From contig CAIIXF020000001.1 in the NCBI GenBank assembly GCA_903813345.2, positions 46,829,885-46,893,884 of the forward strand: DNA of 64,000 bases, read 5' to 3'. How positions within the stretch are numbered: position 1 is the stretch's first letter; each line of letters begins with the position of its first letter. Of this stretch, positions 31,701 through 41,670 are shown piece by piece. The position numbers and the translations under genes are program-made. The notes below the pieces were generated by a model that did no database searches, had not been told where the DNA came from, and worked only from the letters and a program-made list of their open reading frames with translations. Source of the stretch: Owenia fusiformis. Lineage: Eukaryota; Annelida; Polychaeta; Sabellida; Oweniidae.

Positions 31701-34700
31701 ATCACCCCCGGGCGAATGCTCCCCGTCTCTTGATATCGTTGGAGTATCTTGCTGACGCAACCGTGCGAGACCCTCAGTTGTCTGCTGATGACGCAAGGAC
31801 GAACGCCCTGGGACGCCATTTCAACAATCTTGAGGCGAATGTGGTTGGGAAGAGGTCGTCCATTGATGAAGACACCACCTAGCTGATTTACCCGGCCCTG
31901 TCCTAAAACAATTTAGAAATATTTGCTACTAAAAACAATAACTAAATAATAATCTTGTTTACATACAACCTAGTAAATATATTTTTCTGTTCCATTTTGA
32001 GCATTTTCTAGTTGTAATAATTTAAGGAAAGTAATAAACCTTGCGTTTCACTAAAATACATCTTGAGAGCTTGACAATTATGTGACCAAATAGTTTGCAA
32101 ACCAAGACATTAATTTATTTATGTGAAATAGAACAAAAAGAATAACAAGACAAGACAATTACCCAAACATCCATATAATATTACAATGGCTTCGACACCA
32201 GAACGAAATAAGTGTCAAGCATTTTAATTTCAATTTCTTATGGTTCATTTTTGTCAAAAGAAACACGCTGGAGAGTTGTCCAGAGGGAAACCAGTAAATA
32301 GCAAAGAGATTGCATTTACCAGGATGCAAGTATGTAACACTACAATAGAATTCTAAGTAACTTATACAGCAATCAATTAGCATAATCAATTAACCTGGGT
32401 AATGAATATGCTTATACTGGGAGCAAGCGCTGACTTTCCAGTGCTTCTCCACCGTGTCAATGTTTACTTTCTGTGTTTTTGTTAATTGGATTACCCTATT
32501 CTCGATGGTCTATATTTATGTATTATATTTGTAAATTGCCCCCCCCCCTTGAACTCTAATCTGTAAAATGATGTCTTTCAGCCCGATGTTGAACTATTCA
32601 ATCATTGGTAAAAATATTTTTCTAAACTTGGAGCTAATATCACAGTTTCAAAGATGGAGTGTCCGTACATCGCTTTTCATACCTTTCTTATGTCCAACAC
32701 AATCACAGTCAGTATGAAAAAATGGAAAATGTGAACAAGTTTTCAATCTGTACATATGCATATAAGAATGGAGCCCATCGCTACAATTATGCTACAGTTA
32801 TGTTATAAACTTCGTCTTTCAGAAGACAGTCTCGTATCACCCAGCTAAAGATACCCGGATTTTCCTTCTTGTAGTCTTCAATCTTACGCTCAACTTGCGT
32901 AAAAACTACATTTTTGGAAATCATAATGTGCCAACAAGTTCATCAATTAGACATTTGACAGTCTTGTAAGTGCAAGAAAAACAATTAGAATACAAGTTAC
33001 CTTTGATGAGCGCTTCTGTTTCAATATTCACGTAATCCATACTGTATCAGTGGTGAGATGAAACTCAATCGAATTTTTATTCTGAACTCCTCCAAAGCGA
33101 ACTTGGTACTTATCTTCCTGAAACTTTTTGATCGACTGCAAGACATGAGCTTGATACGTTTATTTTGGTCAAATTACAACACGTGGTCTGTCAATGCATA
33201 ATGAATTAGACAATGGGAAAATGAGCATAGCCGATCTTAGGTGGTAATTAGCAAGCCTTATCAGGATCACCATCAGGTGACCGTATAAAATGCCTATTTG
33301 TTCTTCCATTCTTCCCTTTGATGACCCTCTTAAGCTCTCTTATCCCACTAATATCCCTACTGCACGGGACACTACATAAAATTGGTCGTAAAATCCTAAA
33401 AATGACATGGTGCCTCTGAGATTACTTCAAACCATACCATGGGAATTTTTCAATCTCGTTGAACATATAATTTTAATTTTTCAGTTAAAATTAATTTGGT
33501 GTACCACAAGCATATAAAACAAAACAATAACACAGTTGATCGTGAAGCTAAGGACATTTTAGAGACCAAATATAGAATATTTCCTACACATGCATTGACC
33601 GCAATCTAGGCGAGACGGATTTTCCCCAGATATGCCCCTTTATTTAAAAATGAAGATCAACTTGTCCATGGTCAACAAAAAGTGGAGTCACAAGGTTCCT
33701 GTAATATACGTTTGTTTTAGTATTCACCTAACCTTTTTTTGTATTTTCAAATATTTCAAAGAGGTGATCTTAAATCCATGTAACAATCCAAACCTACATA
33801 GAAATATGAAAGGTAATGGGGGAAGGGGGGGGGGGGGGGGACGTGATTTGATACTTTTTTGATAATTGATCACAAATGTTAGGAACATGGACTTTTTGGG
33901 TAGAGTAGATACATCTAGGAAATTACAATAAATCAGAGACTTTCTAAATACAATTTATATCACACAGTTTAGGGTAATTATTAGATAAGCCTTTTCTCAA
34001 TTTATTTTGAACACGATTAACATTTATTGTGTTATCACATGTAAATATTTGGTTGGATTTCCTTCACTTCTCAGTGTCGATGTGAGTTTATTTTGCTTTA
34101 TTTTTCAAATGTTACCCAATGTGCTTTTTTCATTGCACAAGGTTCTGCACAATCAAAAGCATTGAACAAATTACATAACATATTTTAGTTGCTGTAATGA
34201 TATATGACACGGTGATACGGTGCAGTAAAAGTGTCACTAATTTGTAAATGACAGCAAATGAATTTGCATATTTTAGAAACATGTCATGAAAATTGACTGA
34301 CGCAAATGCAGTACAATTAACATTTACAATACAATACAATACAATAAAATACTATAATACATTCAGAATATTGAAAACCCCTTCAAACCATTTTATTTAA
34401 AATTATTAAGCCAACATGCCGATTATTTGTTTAAACATTTTAAGTTGTAGTTTTGCTTCGAGGGCCTGCACCTCTCCCCCAAATTATCTGGTTATAAGGT
34501 TTCATTTTTGTAGGTATCTTTTTGAGATTGGGGGGGGGGGGGTTATAATTACATAAGGGCGTTATGGAAGACTATCTGTCATTTTGCTTTGACACAACTC
34601 GATTTATTCCGTTATTTCCAGGACCAGAAAATGAGAATAACATAAAAAATAATTTATTTAAGTTCCAAAAATGAACTAATACGAAATTGTAAACCGTGAT

Positions 34701-35604
34701 CTGAGACCGGGAGTTGTTTGTATTAAACTGAGGGATGCAGGAAAGTCCTTGAAGTTGCAGTTTTTATTCTTTAAATTAAACATTACCCAAACGTAGTTAG
34801 CAAAGCCTCATGTATGTAAAATATAGTTTACTAGTATAAAGGAAAGACACGAGTCGCAGGCTAAAGATCTAGAAAAGCATTCAAAACAAACAGCCTTGCA
34901 AAACAATTTATATTAATAATGCAAATGTGCCCCACTTCATGATTCAAAGCATATGGAATTGTTCCATAGATATTTACTTAGTAAAGTACAAATCAAAGCA
35001 CAAAAAATCCGCACTATGCTATAAAGATAAACGAATGAAAAATTTCTGAAAAATATTCTGAAAAATATACGTAGGAATACTTTTGAAAGTTGTAATAAGA
35101 AGATGATTAGTAGTGCAAAAGGTCGCGGTTCCCCAGACCACTTCAGACTAATACATAGAGTGAAGGATATTTACCCATCCTTAGATATACGAAGATTAAC
35201 TTTATATGGGCCATTAAAACAATGGAGTACCATGAGTTAACTTTAATCATACATTAAAGTAGGTTTTATGGATAATATAACATCAATTTGTCTTAATTTC
35301 TTCTCCAGTTATCATTAGTCTAGAAAATGCGAAATGTTATACAACTTAATTCTAAATCTAATTGTTCGAATTATTCAATCAAATTTCACGGCGTGTACTT
35401 GAAAATAATTACATCGTGGTTATTTCAATAAAATAACTTGTTTCAATATACTAAAATACAACATGAATATGTTAAAAATAAATTTGGTGTATTTTATTTT
35501 AATTAAGTAGATTTTAAAATAAATAAAAAACACTTACCATCCAAGTTTAGTGGAAATGGCTGAAAAAATGTAGGGAATCCCAGAGGAAAGATTCTGTTTA
35601 ACAT
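25537..35604 (-). CDS. Pax3/7: Pax3/7 transcription factor, complete seven-exon gene
   Basis: Coding exons in order: 35538-35604, 31417-31902, 28778-28971, 28110-28266, 27724-27827, 26112-26250, 25537-25706. They total 1317 nt, 438 codons plus stop, with all phases consistent. Residues 23-148 are a paired domain beginning [20 protein letters not shown], the Pax3/7 form, not the Pax6 or Pax2/5/8 form. The octapeptide HSIDGILR is at 171-178. The paired-class homeodomain is at 204-263 with Ser at position 50 ([13 protein letters not shown]). The C-terminal [16 protein letters not shown] at 404-419 resembles the OAR motif of paired-type proteins. Pax3/7 is a nuclear DNA-binding regulator; in other animals it acts in neural, muscle, pigment or segmentation development. 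The ATG chosen is the first Met after an in-frame TAA 15 bases upstream. The intron between homeodomain residues 46 and 47 is at a position common in paired-class genes. Large flanking gaps are consistent with distal regulation. Confidence 0.95.
26112..26250 (-). CDS. Pax3/7: Pax3/7 exon 6: Ser/Tyr-rich C-terminal region
   Basis: Acceptor TTGATTTGCTCCAG, donor GTAGGT, phases 0 to 1, 139 nt. It encodes [16 protein letters not shown] and [16 protein letters not shown] second GT four bases downstream would break the frame with exon 7. Confidence 0.85.
26532..27678. mobile_element. Family B (Mutator-like) MITE interrupted by a family A insertion
   Basis: The left end CAAGGAGGAATGGCTCCCAG with GCAACTCGAT and TTCCAACAATGAAAA is matched by the inverted CTGGGAGCCAGTCCTCAT at the right. 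The outer flanks share GGTTTAGTGA (26522-26531 and 27679-27688), a target duplication of about 9-10 bp. The interior is split by the Tc1/mariner-like element at 26752-27626. All of it lies in the Pax3/7 intron between exons 5 and 6. Confidence 0.75.
26752..27626. mobile_element. Intact non-autonomous Tc1/mariner-like element (family A), 875 bp
   Basis: The perfect ends CACTCCCCTCCATAAGTTTG are inverted at the right and flanked by TA on both sides (26750-26751, 27627-27628). Arms of about 250 bp are inverted copies of each other, including GAACTACGTGTTAAAGCCTC and TTTATCATCAATTTTCGACC. No transposase frame is present. A truncated relative is at 8912-9270, and a terminus alone occurs at 48192-48212. 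Confidence 0.85.
27724..27827 (-). CDS. Pax3/7: Pax3/7 exon 5: Ser/Pro/Gln-rich C-terminal region
   Basis: Acceptor TTTTCAATAG, donor GTGAGA, phases 1 to 0, 104 nt. It encodes [20 protein letters not shown] and [12 protein letters not shown]; no fold is expected. The element pair at 26532-27678 sits just downstream in the following intron. Confidence 0.85.
28110..28266 (-). CDS. Pax3/7: Pax3/7 exon 4: homeodomain recognition helix and start of transactivation region
   Basis: Acceptor TATTCTTTTTAG, donor GTAACT, phases 0 to 1. It starts [13 protein letters not shown] with Ser50 and then a Pro/Gly/Tyr-rich region ([20 protein letters not shown]). Confidence 0.95.
28778..28971 (-). CDS. Pax3/7: Pax3/7 exon 3: homeodomain residues 1-46
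   Basis: Acceptor TTTTAACTGCAG, donor GTAGGT, phases 1 to 0. An acidic leader ([13 protein letters not shown]) precedes [19 protein letters not shown] and [18 protein letters not shown], a standard paired-type homeodomain; the exon ends ARVQ. Confidence 0.96.
29097..29310. repeat. Dispersed element with two poly-G tracts in Pax3/7 intron 2
   Basis: AGGGGCGGATCTGGGAATC is followed by a G13-type run, then TTTTGGGCCCCTAAAACC-like palindromic sequence and a second G-run at 29266-29277. The 'GGGGCGGATCTGG plus G-run' layout parallels the 'CCCGTAGCCAGG plus G-run' elements. Non-coding. Confidence 0.45.
31417..31902 (-). CDS. Pax3/7: Pax3/7 exon 2: whole paired domain and octapeptide
   Basis: Acceptor TTGTTTTAG, donor GTAAGT, phases 1 to 1, 486 nt. 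It holds almost the entire paired domain: the N-terminal PAI subdomain ([20 protein letters not shown]), the linker with [18 protein letters not shown] and the RED subdomain ([22 protein letters not shown]), then an acidic spacer and HSIDGIL. In this linker KPRVATP replaces the KQVTTP form typical of vertebrate Pax3/7. Confidence 0.97.
32803..32899 (-). pseudogene. Partial duplicate of the Pax3/7 paired-domain exon inside intron 1
   Basis: Read on the minus strand, the stretch repeats part of exon 2 (31577-31675 or so). The first 60 bases, from CGCAAGTTGAGCG to TTTAGCTGGG, are identical; the next 35-40 carry a few substitutions. It would encode [19 protein letters not shown], then V for E, C for R, E for G and Y for C before the similarity stops and an in-frame TAA follows. 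No convincing acceptor or donor flanks it. It lacks the rest of the domain, so it is most simply a recent DNA-level partial duplication about 1.2 kb upstream of the source exon, although exonisation cannot be excluded. Confidence 0.85.
33818..33842. repeat. Poly-G tract
   Basis: GGGGGAAGG followed by an unbroken run of G in Pax3/7 intron 1; similar G-runs occur at 25777-25790, 34530-34541 and 40401-40421. Confidence 0.7.
34322..34346. repeat. (ACAAT)n short tandem repeat
   Basis: Four to five ACAAT units followed by degenerate copies in Pax3/7 intron 1. Confidence 0.8.
35538..35604 (-). CDS. Pax3/7: Pax3/7 exon 1: start codon and N-terminus
   Basis: ATG at 35602-35604, then [20 protein letters not shown] and Asp, donor GTAAGT, phase 1. 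It joins exon 2 to rebuild the Gly that starts GQGRVNQ. The short hydrophobic and aromatic N-terminus differs from vertebrate Pax3/Pax7, but exon position and phase fit. Confidence 0.85.
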
Positions 35605-37504
35605 CCTCTTTGAAAATTAAAAGTCTATGAATTCAATTAATTTTTAGATGAAGTTAGATTTCTTCTTGGGTGCTTGGTCTATAAAGCTTGTCTTGGACTA
35701 TCGGCACAAAAGTCGAACTCTCCGCGTGAGTCGAAGTTTTGCTAGCTATAAATCGTTGTTCATCTAAGCGGAAACATATTTACTTCTTCGCGGCTTTTGC
35801 TTTTGATATCGTCTTGTCGATTTCATTTGCCGCAAAATATCACGTGATTATAATAAACAATATTTTCAATTTCCAAATTGCCTGTGCAACGAGCGAATAA
35901 ATGTTTGTCCTATTTAGTGTTTATGTAGTGTTTGATTTTAAATTGAAAAACACCGATCCGTGAGGCGGATTTAGCCCAATCCTCATGTAAGTTTGTCTAA
36001 CATTAGAACCAAAGCAAAGCTAATACAGTGGAAAATAAACTAAATCCTTTAATAAATCTTAGAAAACTGCCCAGGAGCATGATAACCGTGGCGTAATAAA
36101 GAAACGTAGATGGTGAGCCACAATTTCTTGCCAATGTTACGCAAATAGTGAAAGCATAAGTACGATTAAGGATGTCTAAAAACAACAAGAGGACAAAACT
36201 CCGGCAGTCATGAAGTCTGGCGGTTAATTCGGATATAAATTGATACTGTAAAATCCAATTTTCCACAGTTTTGAATTTATTGTAAATGAATTAAGATAGA
36301 TATACGAGTTTAGGGAATTTTCATTTCAATACAAAATGTTGACATAACGTCTAAAAATATTTTCATCAAGGGTATAATGGTTTGACTTACAGCCAGAAAG
36401 AAAACGAACAAACCTAACAATTTTTTTCTAAAAAGAAATCAAAATTAATTCATAATTCCACTTAATCACAGTTTAAACCTCTCGGGGTTTTAAAGCTCGA
36501 CCCTGAAATTGCGACCATTTTGTCGACTGAATCCAAAGACTAACAAATCTGTGTGGTTTATTCAAATTTATTCAATCTCCTCCCTTAGCGAATTCACAAT
36601 CAAAACGGAACCTATAATTTTGGGTAATTCGGTAAGGAAAACATTTATGAAGTCCTTTATAGGTATCTGACTTCATCAACTTGGCGTGGCCAGGGATATA
36701 ATGAACCTAAACATTGCATTTTCACACTTAATTTAATTTTTAATTTCAATCTTACCAGGGTATCTACTCCCTGGGTAGAGAATCAAGTTTTTCGAGCGAC
36801 GCCCCCGAAACTTGACGCCACGGGACCGACACTGGTCAGTTCATCCATTTGTATTGAAATTAACCCCAGAAAGTGAATACACGATCAAAGCCCTGCTTAG
36901 AAAAGCACACCTTCGTTTTTGAATAGCGCAAACGTTTCATTTGTTGATTTTGTTTAGGGATATCATTGTTAGCCTTCCTATGAATCCTTTGTGGGTGTTA
37001 ATTGAGGTTTGGGTATCAAAAGAACAATAGGTTTTTATGCTACTTTCCTTTATTGAATTAAAGCAGACAATTGAAAACAAAGTATCTTTAGATCACTCAG
37101 AGTGGTGAAAAAGGATTCGTGTGCCGTGAATCAATTAACGGTCACAGTGATTAAACACATCAGGGCTATAGACCAAATTTTACTCATTTCTTTTTTACCA
37201 GATTTTGTAACGAACCAAGGGGCTAGTGGATTGCTGATCTAACCTTAATAAGAAATGTTTATTGTAATGTCTAATCATTTCAAATATTGAAAAATAACTT
37301 ATTTAAAAATAATTTATTTATTTTTGTTTTGCAATCGTTGCGTTTGTTCATCCTCTAACTACCCTGCGTACGATTTACACACTAATGTAATCATTATCTC
37401 AGCTGACGGGTTCGATACTTTGTGTACAGTATATCGAATGCACACTAAATATCAAACAGCCTCACCGTTATGCTTCCTTGTGTAGTGAGGAGGAGACTAT
37501 TCCC

Positions 37505-38101
37505 GATCATGGGGCACGATCCCGGGGGGTTCACTGTATATAAACCTTGAAGGGGATCCTCGGCGCACATGGGGTACTTTTTTTGAAATTTGGTATGGCA
37601 ATGGACCCACATTTTAGGATGTGGTATGTGAATGCCCTCTCATTATGACTTTTGAGGGATGGAAATGGTCAGAATTTTCAACTTTCTGGTATGAGAGAAT
37701 GGTCATGGAAAGTATGTTATCTCACAATTATGGTATGGAATTGGTCTAGTATCTAGTAATATTGGCCTCATATCCTAATATGAGGTTGTTTTGGTTCGTT
37801 TTCCTCAAATATCGCCTTTTTCTTGGGACCTTCTTCAGTTTAAATAAATAGCTTTTTTCCCAGGAAATATTCTACTTTGGACCAGTCATGGCATTGGTAT
37901 GGCATTGGTCCTATATTTTGACATTTGATATGGCACTGGTTTCATATTTGGGCATTTGGTATGGCTTTTGGGCACTATTTCGGTTGGTATGGGAACACAT
38001 CCAAATTTGACATTTTAGTATGGGAATATATTGATATCTGAGGGCTCAGCCTAGGACCCCCGCCAAATTTTGTACACAGTGAACCCCCATGGGGGCACGA
38101 T
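37505..38101. mobile_element. About 600-bp element bounded by GGGGGTTCACTGT inverted ends
   Basis: CCCGGGGGGTTCACTGTATA at 37521-37540 is inverted at 38071-38090 (ACACAGTGAACCCCCATGGG). GGGGCACGAT occurs outside the left core and GGGGGCACGA outside the right core. The interior is a degenerate tandem series of TTTGGTATGGCA / ATTGGTATGGCAT words. No coding capacity. Confidence 0.55.
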
Positions 38102-38126
38102 TGATGTAGGTTGATAGTGCCCTGCG

Positions 38127-38383
38127 CGCAGAGTCTAGTTATAAAAGACGAAGCTCTCTTTTAAGAAGCGAATGCAAAGGGTAGGTTGATAGCTACCCTG
38201 CGTGCAGAGTCTAGTTTAACTACAAGACGAAGCTCTCTTTTAAGAAGTGAAGTTAAACGAATGCAAAGGGTAGTTGATAGCCATATTAGCTTATTATTCA
38301 AGCTCCTTAATCTACCTACCCTTTGCATTTGTTCGACTTCACTTCTTAAAGAGAGTTTATAACTAGACTCTGCACGCAGGGTA
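38127..38383. repeat. Cluster of three copies of a 60-80-bp element (two direct, one inverted)
   Basis: Unit ends are TACCCTGC(G/T)TGCAGAGTCT and CGAATGCAAAGGGTA, with GACGAAGCTCTCTTTTAAGA inside. Copies: about 38127-38183 (shortened), 38194-38272, and inverted 38317-38383. Two more copies sit inside the tandem duplication at 40494-40571 and 40930-41007. Confidence 0.8.
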
Positions 38384-40460
38384 TAATCTACCTATAACTA
38401 GTTAGTATAGGTAAAAATTACAGCAACTTGAACATGCATGTTGATCTAGAAACCTGACTGATATACGAACATAATTATTGACGTATGTTATGAATCCCAG
38501 TGACAGTTAAATCCTGCACAACCACCTCACCACCTCACGTTGTGAATTATACACACGGGTTTTCATGTTTTCAGGATCACTGCTAAAGCTGAAGAATTCA
38601 TCAAATCGGAATTGACGTTCAAATCAATTAAATCGTTGAATTTTGATTTGTCCAGCTCCCGTGGTGACATCTTAATTAGTCGATGTATTTGCTATAATAC
38701 TTGCAATCTGTCACTTGAAGAATAAAAACATGCATGCATATAGAGAAACTAAATTGTCAAGGATCAAAATATATGATATATTTAAATTTACACTTTGTCT
38801 TGACTCTAAATTACTACGCGGCTCTGCGTATATGTAGCTACGCCCATTTTGCAGTTTGACATATATTTGTAAGCCCCAATTTTTCGGGACCAAACTTAGG
38901 GGTCCAAACTTAACGTCCGCCAGTGAGACAGTGCAAGGCTAGGTTTTGCACTTAAAACACATACTCAGTAAAAACGAACTCTCATTCTATAAAAAGAAAT
39001 TGGCAATATCACATCAAAATCCTCCATTCATTTGTCACCAAATGTTACTTTCTACCTCGAAATGAAAGAAAAATCCTTCAAAAAGGCGTATGTAAGAAGA
39101 AATAATCTTGATTTACGTCATTCGAGAATTAGACAATTCAATCAAAATGGTATAATTGAAATTTATATGTAAAATTATACCTAGAAATGTGGTTTTAAAA
39201 AATGTTTGTCAACTTTAAAAATTTAATTTCCATGAAAACGGGCCACTAAAACTGATGAATATTCAAGTTTAGGGAAACTTTCTAATACCCTGCCACGTTA
39301 TTTGCCCCGAATTAGCCATCTGGTGGTGAAACTGGTAACTACCTACTCGCATTTGGGTTACTGTCCCGTTTTCAGACATCAAGAGATACGTACAGAGTTG
39401 TTAATATAATAGTGTATGAGACTCAAACAACAAGACCAAAGCTACTCCTGAAGTCATCTTATCAACAAGAAAAAAAACTGTACTCAGAGGATAGTATGGG
39501 ACTCTGCCAGCCTCTTGTTTTCAGGGTAGTCCCGTTACTTGCATTGACTGAGTGAGAGAGCCTCTTATCCTTCTCTACACACCACCTCCACTGGTTAAGT
39601 GGATAGGAAGAAGCCACTCTGCTAGATCTTGTCAGCCGCCCTGGCAAAATGTGCCATACACATTCCAAATTGCGACATCTATATGAATAAAGAGAAAAAC
39701 TCCATGTCATGTACGTTTTTACTTTAGTCATAGATGTCGTCTTTGCTCATACCTTTTATTCAAAGACAAGCAATCCTGCAATAGAGTCAATTGTCAATTT
39801 TCAATGCATATGGATAAATAGATGACAGCATGTGTGTCGGTAGGGATCGTAGATACCAGCATTTAGCCATTTACTGACAAAAGTCAATTTCTTGGATACT
39901 TACAAATCGATTATGTAAAACGGCTCCCATTTGGTATACAATTAGATGATCTTGTTGACATACCGATTGTGGATTAATCCTAAAATTCTAATTCTTAAAA
40001 GAATCAATTTTTAAAAATTTCTTTAAACATCGGTCAATGGGATTTAGTCTGACTTTTTCAGAAAAAATCCTCGGAAATTGAACAAAATGAAATAACTGTA
40101 CGTGTAAATTAAAGTTCTTCTGGAAAACAATCACGCATGAAACTCAAATATGTCATACTTTAACATCGAACAAAGTGTAAGTCCTTCGTGGTTAAATATG
40201 CAAATCTTAAAATCCCATTAAAATGAGATTTCAGCGAGATTTCGAAGCTGTATAGCAAATGGTTAATTGAATGTTGAGTTGGAACGTCTTTTTCATTAAA
40301 CATTAATGTTATATCCGCATCACCTTCATTGTACACTGTATACATGTATCTCCTTTTCAGAAAGGACAACAAAGATATACATACATGTAACATGGGTAAG
40401 GGGAGGGGGGAGGGGGGGGGGCGATTGCTCTGACATTTTAAAATCGGCAATGGAAATCAA

Positions 40461-41331
40461 TGGTACTGTTTGGAAGGTTGTTCAAGAATTTACTACCCTG
40501 CTTGCAGAGTCTAGTTAAACTGAAGACGAAGCTCTCTTTTAAGAAGTGAACTCAAACGAATGCAAAGGGTAAGAATTTACCTTCTTCCATGGCGGGTATA
40601 GTAAAAAGTTCCCTTTAACTTGAATTACACGAGATTCCGTTTTAGTGGTTCAATTTCCATATAACCCTAAATGTATCTATAGTTATGCAAATTGAAATAT
40701 TTCCACTAAAAGAGAATATTATCTATCCAATGCACTTTTGTGATTTTGTAACATGGGGTCTATGGGGAATCAACCTGAACTAGAAGTCACATTTTCAAAA
40801 AAAAATAATTTTCAAAGTTGATTAACAATTTTCGAAACCATATTTCTAGATGTACTTTTACGTGTAGATTTCATGAAATGGCATGAACTTTACACATGGT
40901 ACTGTTTGGAAGGTTGTTCAAGAATTTACTACCCTGCTTGCAGAGTCTAGTTAAACTGAAGACGAAGCTCTCTTTTAAGAAGTGAAGTCAAACGAATGCA
41001 AAGGGTAAGAATTTACCTTCTTCCATGGCGGGTATAGTAAAAAGTTCCCTTTAACTTGAATTACACGAGATTCCGATTTAGTGGTTCAATTTCCATATAA
41101 CCCTAAATGTATCTATAGTTATGCAAATTGAAATATTTCCACTAAAAGAGAATATTATCTATCCAATGCACTTTTGTGATTTTGTAACATGGGGTCTATG
41201 GGGAATCAACCTGAACTAGAAGTCACATTTTCAAAAAAATTAATTTTCAAAGTTGATTAACAATTTTCGAAACCATATTTCTAGATGTACTTTTACGTGT
41301 AGATTTCATGAAATGGCATGAACTTTACACA
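40461..41331. repeat. Two-copy tandem duplication, 436-bp unit
   Basis: The block from TGGTACTGTTTGGAAGG at 40461 recurs at 40897 and runs to about 41331. I see only a few substitutions and a one-base length difference between copies. Each copy includes one 78-bp element (TACCCTGCTTGCAGAGTCTA) and TTCTTCCATGGCGGGTATAG. Confidence 0.9.
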
Positions 41332-41337
41332 TATATA

Positions 41338-41670
41338 CTTAGCAGTTATGTCCCTATCATTGAATATATGCCTGAGGTCTGTCACCAATATAGCCCGAGC
41401 TTGCGAGGGTTATATTACGACAGACCGAAGGCATATATTCAATGATACGGACATAACTGTTGTATTACATACTTTTATATCATGGCTACGTTATATCAAT
41501 GACGCCACGTGTCTGTATGCGAGTGAAATTAGGAAGAAATGAAACATGACATCCCGATGACGTCATAAGATTGTCATGGTAAAAGGTTTGGCGGCTATAC
41601 AGGAATATATAGCCGACCTTCAGGTCCATTGACTTCAATACAAATGCTTCGCTGGGTATGTAATACAAGC
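41338..41670. repeat. Palindromic hairpin element
   Basis: TTATGTCC-TATCATTGAATATATGCC at 41346-41372 and GGCATATATTCAATGATACG with GACATAAC at 41430-41457 are inverted, closing around CTGTC/GACAG and GCCCGAGCTTGCGAGGG. An outer pair, TGTATTACATAC (41461-41472) and GTATGTAATACA (41655-41666), is also inverted. Compact foldback transposon-like structure. Confidence 0.65.

Noticed and set aside
31457-31882. 141-codon plus-strand frame
   Set aside because: Antisense of the Pax3/7 paired-domain exon.
31417-31902. Pax6 identity for the paired box
   Set aside because: The linker and start ([27 protein letters not shown] octapeptide) are of the Pax3/7 type; Pax6 lacks the octapeptide.
35681-35758. 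TATAAA motifs upstream of Pax3/7
   Set aside because: They read TATAAA on the plus strand, not in the direction of Pax3/7 transcription, and AT-rich sequence makes such words common.
39462-39731. 89-codon minus-strand frame upstream of Pax3/7
   Set aside because: No domain, no consistent splice sites or partner exons.
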